Shown piece after piece: positions 9,601 to 15,230 of a stretch of 15,230 bases of DNA. Origin of the DNA: Rodentolepis nana (taxonomy: Eukaryota; Platyhelminthes; Cestoda; Cyclophyllidea; Hymenolepididae); assembly GCA_900617975.1 (NCBI GenBank), contig UZAE01001094.1:1-15230 (forward strand). The letters run 5' to 3'. How positions within the stretch are numbered: position 1 is the stretch's first letter; every line of letters begins with the position of its first letter. The translations under genes were made by a program, and so were the position numbers. Below the pieces are notes generated by a model. The model was not told the DNA's origin. It ran no database searches and saw only the letters and a list, made by a program, of their open reading frames with translations.

Positions 9601-12600
9601 CATGATGTACTCCTACATACTCTTTGAATAACAAGTGGACAGACTAGTGACACAACCTCTAAGTTGGTCCACTACTTATTTCATCGTTTCTTCGGATTTA
9701 GGGTTTTGTTAACTACTACAATTTAATAGGCATACTAGACTAGGAAGGTGTTTATAAAGACTCAAAAACTCGAATTTCGTCGCCCATTTTAATAACCCAA
9801 CTCAACCAGTGACAGCATGCATCAGTGGACAATGAACCCATGAACTCTAACTTTGAAGACGAAATAATAGGCGAAATGACTAATGCAGCCCCCCACAAAA
9901 CGACATCAGAATGTACCTTAGAAACAAAGGTGTCGTTTATTGCACCATAAAGTGATCAAATCCCTATGCAACCAGTAGTCAGATAACAAATTCACGTCCC
10001 CATGAATTAAGCTTTAAAATTATTTCCAAATAAGAAAAGAAGCCATTGTTAACATTTGTAATTGCAAAATGATGAACTCACCTCCCATAATAGGCTTCTC
10101 GTAAGGCTGTAGATGTCTCGCCTTGACAATAACGCTACTAGCGCCATGGACGTCGGCATGGACATAAATGTCGTGTTGACGGAAGTACCTCTTTATGAGA
10201 TTTTCATTCTGAGCGGCGTCTCGACCTGCGAGGACGAGATAATTGTCCGAACTGATAAACCAATGGAACTTCTCGAACCTGGTATACATTGAAAGATCAA
10301 AGAGTTGCAGAAGTGATGACAGATGAAAAAAAATTGAAACCAGGGTAAATATTGTACAAGTAAACAAGGTTTCATTCACGATCAATTCTAACTATTTAAA
10401 GATTTAAACCAACCTGCACAGCAAGACTATAATAACTTTACCTAGCCTAATATCTATCCCTTTGAACTCTCCCAACGAAATAAGGCGCGGACACAAAATA
10501 TAATGGGATTGTTCCCAAGAAGGATTGTTGATAAGATAATATATATTTAAGAATCAGCTTCGTATTGTTGACGATTGGAAATCGGAATATTGACGGAGTG
10601 ATAATAGTTAACGTTCCGAAAAGCTGACAAAATGTTAGAAACGACATACCCCAGCATACTGACAAAGATGGTCTATTTAGAGGTAACCGGAGAGGGATTG
10701 GATAAACCAGAGAAAAATAAGTATTGGTCACGGAGATATTAAAAGTGCTGAATTAGAGGCTAGAGCAGATGTCTATGAAGTCAAGGGTCATGGGCATGTT
10801 GGCCACTGGTGTGCACCTAGTGAACAGAACTTGATATGCTTGACAAATAGTTTCACAACGGGGATTATTGTTTAAATTTTTCCTAGAATCTTGGGGTTAG
10901 AGAAACCGACTAACAGAAGAAATATTGAATAAGACAATATGCGTTCTTGCAAAAACATTGAAATTTGAAGAGTACCAAAACGGTTTCCTTGCTTTAATCA
11001 TCTTAGGCACACCACGAACATCTTTTTTTGTCTTCTCAGCCTTTCTAGCTGCAGCTTTTAGCGCTGTCTTCGTTCCAGCAATAGTCTTCTGTTCCTTTGC
11101 TTCAGCTTGTCGCCTGTTTGCATAGTACTTCTTAGCATTTTGGAGAGCAGTGCAGTCTAAATCGACCATAACATCTTGAGCCAGAAGTTCATTAGGATGA
11201 TCATCGTCGTTATCCTCTTGATAGGGGTCACTAAGATGAAGAAGGGCTTGATTAGAGGATAGTTGGAGCTTGACGATACAGTTAGCCACAGGGTCATCTC
11301 CACGTTCCTTCTGTTTTTCAATGACTCCTTCTAGAACCTTCCAGTTGGTTTGGCTAGCAATGGCGGAGTTGAGTGTCATGATGACACGATCGACCAAATC
11401 GACATTAAGTTCCAATAACTGAGCCTTCTGATTGTCCTTGATTTGCTCTCCTCTGAGGGCAAGCAGGCGGTTTTCCTGATCGCGTTTGATGTTCTCTATC
11501 TTCTTGTTAGCACTTTTCACCTATAGGGTAAATGTTCGTAAACATCCACACTTCAAAACCTTTGCAATCCAAAAGACTTCCTAAACTGCAATACTACTTG
11601 AACTTTCAGCATCTATCGTCATATCCACCAGCCCACTAAATATTTTTGTTCTACTGCCTACTCCGGCCCTGAGGGAAAATGCAGAAGTATAATAGGATTA
11701 AATGGTTGCTACTTATACTTATTCAGTAGATATGTGCTGCGATACTTTAGTCACTTAATAAACTATGAAACATGAGCCACAACGAATCCTGACAATGTAA
11801 TGATAATTTTAAAAAAGAGGACCTACGTTCTGAATAAGTTGCACCTCGCTTTTCTTGATCTCCATGCTTGAATAAAATTCGTCCACGGCCTTATTGAAAG
11901 TATCAAAATCCACAGTCGGCTTTGAAGACAATTGAACAAATCGAATTGGATAATATGCCTCATATCTAAGGGATTACTCATTAGAACTAAAAATCCCATT
12001 ACTTTGACGTTGGCCCATGATTGGACGACAAAACAATAATAGCCGGATTGATAACAGAACCGTCTTCGTTAATAGTCTTCTTCTCTGAGATTTGAATCAA
12101 GACTTCACGAAGAGCAGCAGCAATTTTTTCACTGATTTGAAGGCGATAGGCAGTAAGGTCGGTAATGGAGGATTGTGTATCACTTCCAGCTTTCTTTGAG
12201 CGTTTGGAACTTATAAGACCAGCAGCGGCACAACAGTGTTCAATTAAACCCGTTCCATAAGCTAATAAGAGGGATAAATGAAATTTCAACCAGGCTTACA
12301 GAACGCATTGCCAATGACGGAAGTTACTGATGGCAATTCAGTACCATCAGTGGCTAATCCATTATTCCAAGGACCAGAAGCATTCAAAAGGAGGTCGTTT
12401 AGCTCATTGGTTAAGTTCTCAAGGCCAATTGGATCACGTAAGTCAAGTAGACATTCAGGAACATGACGAACCAATTCGATTGGAAATCTCTCATGAGTTG
12501 CATATCTAACGTCCTGATCTACATCCGTTCTTGGGCGGAGAAGATTTAAAATTGTGTAATTGGCATCTGTAAGGAACATATTTCCCTAAAGACAATGTTA

Positions 12601-13089
12601 ATGCTCCCCGTCACTACACTAACCCTTCCGTATAGCTCAGCAATTAAATGGAAAGCATGTTCCTCGAAACCGAATGTGATATCAACAACACGATCAATTC
12701 CTAATTGTTGAATGTTCGATATTTTCTTATTTTTGATGTGCTTGCGAAGCTACATATGGCTAATAATTGGAAATATCATCAAACCTTCATAGTAAACCCG
12801 AGTGGCATCGTACCCTTCTGCCAAGTGAACGATGTTAAGTGCATTCGTACACCAGATTCAATAAGCAAAACCGGTTTTTCTTCCGAGTTCGAGCTATAAG
12901 TTTGTCAAATTCCAAAAAAGGACACTACCGTGAGAGCTTGAGCATATATGTCTTGGAATTTGCGTCATATGCATTAACTAAGCGACAACCTATAATGCTG
13001 CTTTTACATAAAGAGAAACTCAATATCTACTTCTTCTGCAACTCTGCAACTACTGCTATAACATCAAATGTCTCAAAACGCGCCTTCAT
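6672..13089 (-). CDS. NEMF: NEMF / Rqc2 / RqcH-family ribosome quality-control factor, 13 exons, complete
   Basis: NEMF binds 60S subunits that still carry a stalled peptidyl-tRNA, recruits the ligase Listerin and drives C-terminal tailing of the stalled chain. Exons, 5' to 3': 13089-13031, 12997-12929, 12893-12785, 12749-12624, 12585-12300, 12261-12003, 11965-11827, 11520-10976, 10278-10082, 9153-8906, 7755-7568, 7496-6895, 6826-6672. All introns are GT-AG, and the sum is 2982 nt: 993 residues plus TAG (human about 1076). NFACT-N opens [10 protein letters not shown]9, D98 and R99 (GIDRVVD) match the residues needed for tailing in yeast Rqc2. Coiled-coil sequence covers about 330-530. NFACT-R (about 531-680) has [27 protein letters not shown] and [15 protein letters not shown]. 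Acidic stretches and the basic [15 protein letters not shown] follow, then NFACT-C ([18 protein letters not shown]) up to the end. The exon 12-13 join is needed: unspliced exon 12 stops at 6887 and loses the last 51 residues. No frame break is seen, so the gene looks functional. Confidence 0.95.
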
Positions 13090-13852
13090 ATCGAGGTCAA
13101 AAGCCTTCCGCGATTATACTCACCGCTCTTCAACGTATAAATAAAAGTAACTTTATCACAAATTGCTAATATTTAATTCTCTGCACATTTTATTGCCTTT
13201 CATGAGACTTGATACATATTAAAATGTCAATGAATGCGCAATCTGTATACTTGTTAAATAAATCCCCTTTTCCATAATTATTGTTGAGTAGATCTATCAA
13301 GCTAGCCTGTGAACGATCAAATGGCTGGTTATACATATTTATACTGTAAATTATTCAAATAATTATTTTTACATCTGAATTCTTCAACATTTTTACAAAA
13401 ATATTTTGGGACTTTTGCTAAATTCCATTGCTTTAATAATATGGTGTGAACAAACAGATCTGAATGATACCTAATCCACTTTCACCAGTGTTTATGAAGA
13501 ATGCTCCCCAAAACCCGTGTATTCTCACCAACAAGTGGTTCTGGTGAAACTGTAATGATAAAAATGGGTTTTATAGGCATTGAAAAGAAAAGCTTACACA
13601 TATTTAACCACTAAGAATCAATTGCTCCAACACGATAACGAATACATACGATTACTACAAAAGAGATTTCACTGATTCAATTAAATAAAATAAGTTTAAA
13701 CAATAAAAGAGGGTTAGCTCATCTTTAGGCTAAGTTGAATAAATTTTAAGTAAGTTATGAGACGGACTTTAAGACGCCTACCTTAACCATTGAATTCAAC
13801 CATTTAATACCCCCCATCCCTTCCCCCCCCCCCACCCCAATTTAATTTGAAA
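13090..13852. other. Upstream region of NEMF; no gene seen
   Basis: AT-rich sequence upstream of the NEMF start. I see no convincing TATA box, no further exon in frame with the start, and no neighbouring gene. A C-rich tract at 13810-13838 is listed separately. The 5' untranslated region and promoter of NEMF should lie at the left edge, but the sequence alone does not place them. Confidence 0.45.
13810..13838 (-). repeat. C-rich tract, G-quadruplex-prone on the minus strand
   Basis: Four or more runs of three or more G on the minus strand are separated by one to two bases (T, AA, AT), which fits a potential G-quadruplex. It sits about 720 bp upstream of the NEMF start on the NEMF-sense strand, and about 15 bp before repeat Y copy B. 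A role is not shown. Confidence 0.5.
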
Positions 13853-14045
13853 ATGCACCCATCCGCATTCACGCATGTCTCACAGCAGACTGCTGCCGAC
13901 GCTATGAGTTTTGGTGGTATCGGCGAAGACTATAGACGTATTGAACATGTTTCAAATGTCAATAGCGCCTTCTATTACGAGTCTGATAATAATGGAGCTA
14001 ATTTTGAAAGAAGATCATTACGGTCCTAGGGACTACAAAGGGTTA
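13853..14045 (+). repeat. Dispersed repeat Y, copy B
   Basis: Counterpart of 2277-2455. It carries about 15 extra bases near 13905-13925 relative to copy A, and its frame ends at the TAG inside the shared TCCTAGGG. The copies keep the same orientation about 11.6 kb apart. Copy B lies only about 205 bp before a copy of repeat X, whereas copy A is more than 1 kb from the X copy at 1098-1214. Confidence 0.65.
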
Positions 14046-14250
14046 AAACAATAGGGTCATTTTAGTTGATTTAAAACTCTCTGCTATCTATATCGATAGT
14101 TGTTTGCTTTGATTGGTGGTTCATTTGCCGAATAATTAATACGAAATTTGTCAATGTTCGCACCATACCTTGGAATTTTAACCCTGTTGATTCATAACGG
14201 TGTAAGTTCTCCAGTTTACAGAGTGTATTCAATCTTTGCTAAATCAGAGA

Positions 14251-14366
14251 ATATTTATTTATTTATCTCAAATGGCGTTTTGATAGTTATCATTAGCCCT
14301 TTAGCTGGCTTCGGGCTTCACAGAGAGGGACATCAAAGTGACAAAAGTCGAGAGAAGAGGGACAGA
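14251..14366 (+). repeat. Dispersed repeat X, copy 2
   Basis: Counterpart of 1098-1214, in opposite orientation on the plus strand. The palindrome region is degenerate here (TGATAGTTATCA). The 83-codon open frame that overlaps it is repeat sequence read by chance. Confidence 0.7.
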
Positions 14367-14387
14367 ATTGTAGCGGATTGCTACCTT

Positions 14388-14870
14388 AGTAAAGCCTGAC
14401 CGACTCAGAATCTCTATGGCAGATCCCTAAGTAAAGCCTGACTGACTTAGAAATCTCTATGGCAGATTCTCGACATCTAGCTAGACCGACTCAGAAATCT
14501 CCATGGCAGATTCTCAAACATCTAGCTACCGGCTCAGAAATTTCTATGGCAGATTCTCCAACATCTAGCTAGGAATCAGAAATCTCTATGGCAGATTCTC
14601 CAACCTCTAGCTAGAGAACAGCTAAGCTATAGCTCAGCTATAAAGAAAACAGACGTGTAGCACGGAGCGCGTTTATATCTGTGGCAGATTCTCCTACATC
14701 TAGCTAGACTCCCAGAACGGCAGATTCTCCAACGTCTAGCTAGACTCCCAGAACCAGGGAGATTCTCCTACATCTAGCTAGACTCCCAGAACCAGCTAAA
14801 CCATAGCCCAGCTATAAAGGAAACAGACGAGTAGCACGGAGAATTCTCCAACATCTAGCTAGACTCCCAG
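14388..14870 (+). repeat. Tandem array R1, about 43-bp unit
   Basis: The core CTATGGCAGATTCTCCAACA followed by TCTAGCTAGA recurs with GGCAGAT at about 14418, 14461, 14505, 14548, 14590, 14683 and 14719, with degenerate copies near 14757 and 14838. The period is 42-44 bp in the first half and about 36-38 bp in the later copies, where ACTCCCAGAAC replaces the middle. From 14628 on, R1 units alternate with R2 units. Confidence 0.85.
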
Positions 14871-15120
14871 AACAAGCTAAGCTATAGTCCAGCTATAAGG
14901 GAAACTGACGTGTAGCACGAAATGCGTTTATTCGGTACGTATATTGCATATAAAGGAAACAGATGTTTAGCACGGAGCACGTTTATTCTACAGAGGATAC
15001 AGACGTGTAGCACGGAACATTTATTCAGTAGCGGAAAACAGACGTGTAGCAAGGAATACGTTTATTCGATACGGGGAAACAGTCGTGTAGCACGGAGCAC
15101 GTATATTCAATACGTATATT
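14628..15120 (+). repeat. Tandem array R2, about 40-bp unit
   Basis: The core GGAAACAGACGTGTAGCACG, then GAGCACGTTTATTC, recurs with ACAGACG or a close variant at about 14649, 14823, 14904, 14959, 14999, 15038 and 15079. The last four copies are spaced 39-41 bp. The first three are preceded by an AGCTAAGCTATAGCTCAGCT-like segment (about 14628, 14793, 14874) and separated by R1 units, giving a mixed higher-order pattern. No gene lies in the array. Confidence 0.85.
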
Positions 15121-15230
15121 GATAGCGAAGTGTCATGTTGGCTAAGCGATTAGTTATCAGATTACTCTAGCATAATTCGCATGAACATTAATAGCAGGAT
15201 TTCTATTTGGTCATTGATGAAGTGTCCCAC

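Noticed and set aside
10925..11125. 66-codon hydrophobic frame on the plus strand
   Set aside because: Antisense to NEMF exon 8; an artefact of the Lys/Ala-rich coiled coil.
14922..15122. 66-codon frame on the plus strand
   Set aside because: It is the R2 tandem array read through; its repeated peptide only mirrors the DNA repeat.

Overview
The window reads as nuclear DNA of an animal, most likely a parasitic flatworm. It is AT-rich and gene-sparse, its two recognisable genes are broken by many GT-AG introns, and repeats fill both ends. Many introns are only 31-47 nt, with a second group near 68-80 nt; introns this short are typical of flatworm genes (family-level knowledge from memory). Nothing in the sequence fixes the species.

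Layout. Positions 1-1214 are a composite of repeats: two inverted arms of about 180 bp, six direct and one inverted copy of a 28-bp unit, and a palindrome-bearing 32-bp segment present twice. Positions 1215-4709 hold no gene I can support, only part of a dispersed repeat at 2277-2455. Positions 4710-6360 (minus strand) hold a seven-exon gene for a 448-residue single-pass membrane protein with a signal peptide, three immunoglobulin-like regions, many N-glycosylation sequons and a tyrosine-bearing tail with an ITIM-type motif. Positions 6672-13089 (minus strand) hold a complete thirteen-exon gene for NEMF (yeast Rqc2/Tae2, bacterial RqcH), the ribosome quality-control factor; I rebuilt a 993-residue reading frame by splicing. 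Positions 13090-13850 hold no gene but include a C-rich tract. Positions 13853-14366 hold a second copy of the 2277 repeat and a copy of the 1098-1214 repeat. Positions 14388-15120 are two interlocked tandem arrays.

The two genes lie on the same strand, head to tail, with 311 bp between the NEMF stop and the receptor start. Their functions are unrelated as far as can be seen: NEMF acts on stalled 60S ribosomes in the cytosol, and the Ig protein should sit at the cell surface. In both genes the first introns are the shortest. All exon boundaries were found by reading frame, splice signals and, for NEMF, comparison with the remembered human family sequence. No search or transcript data were available.
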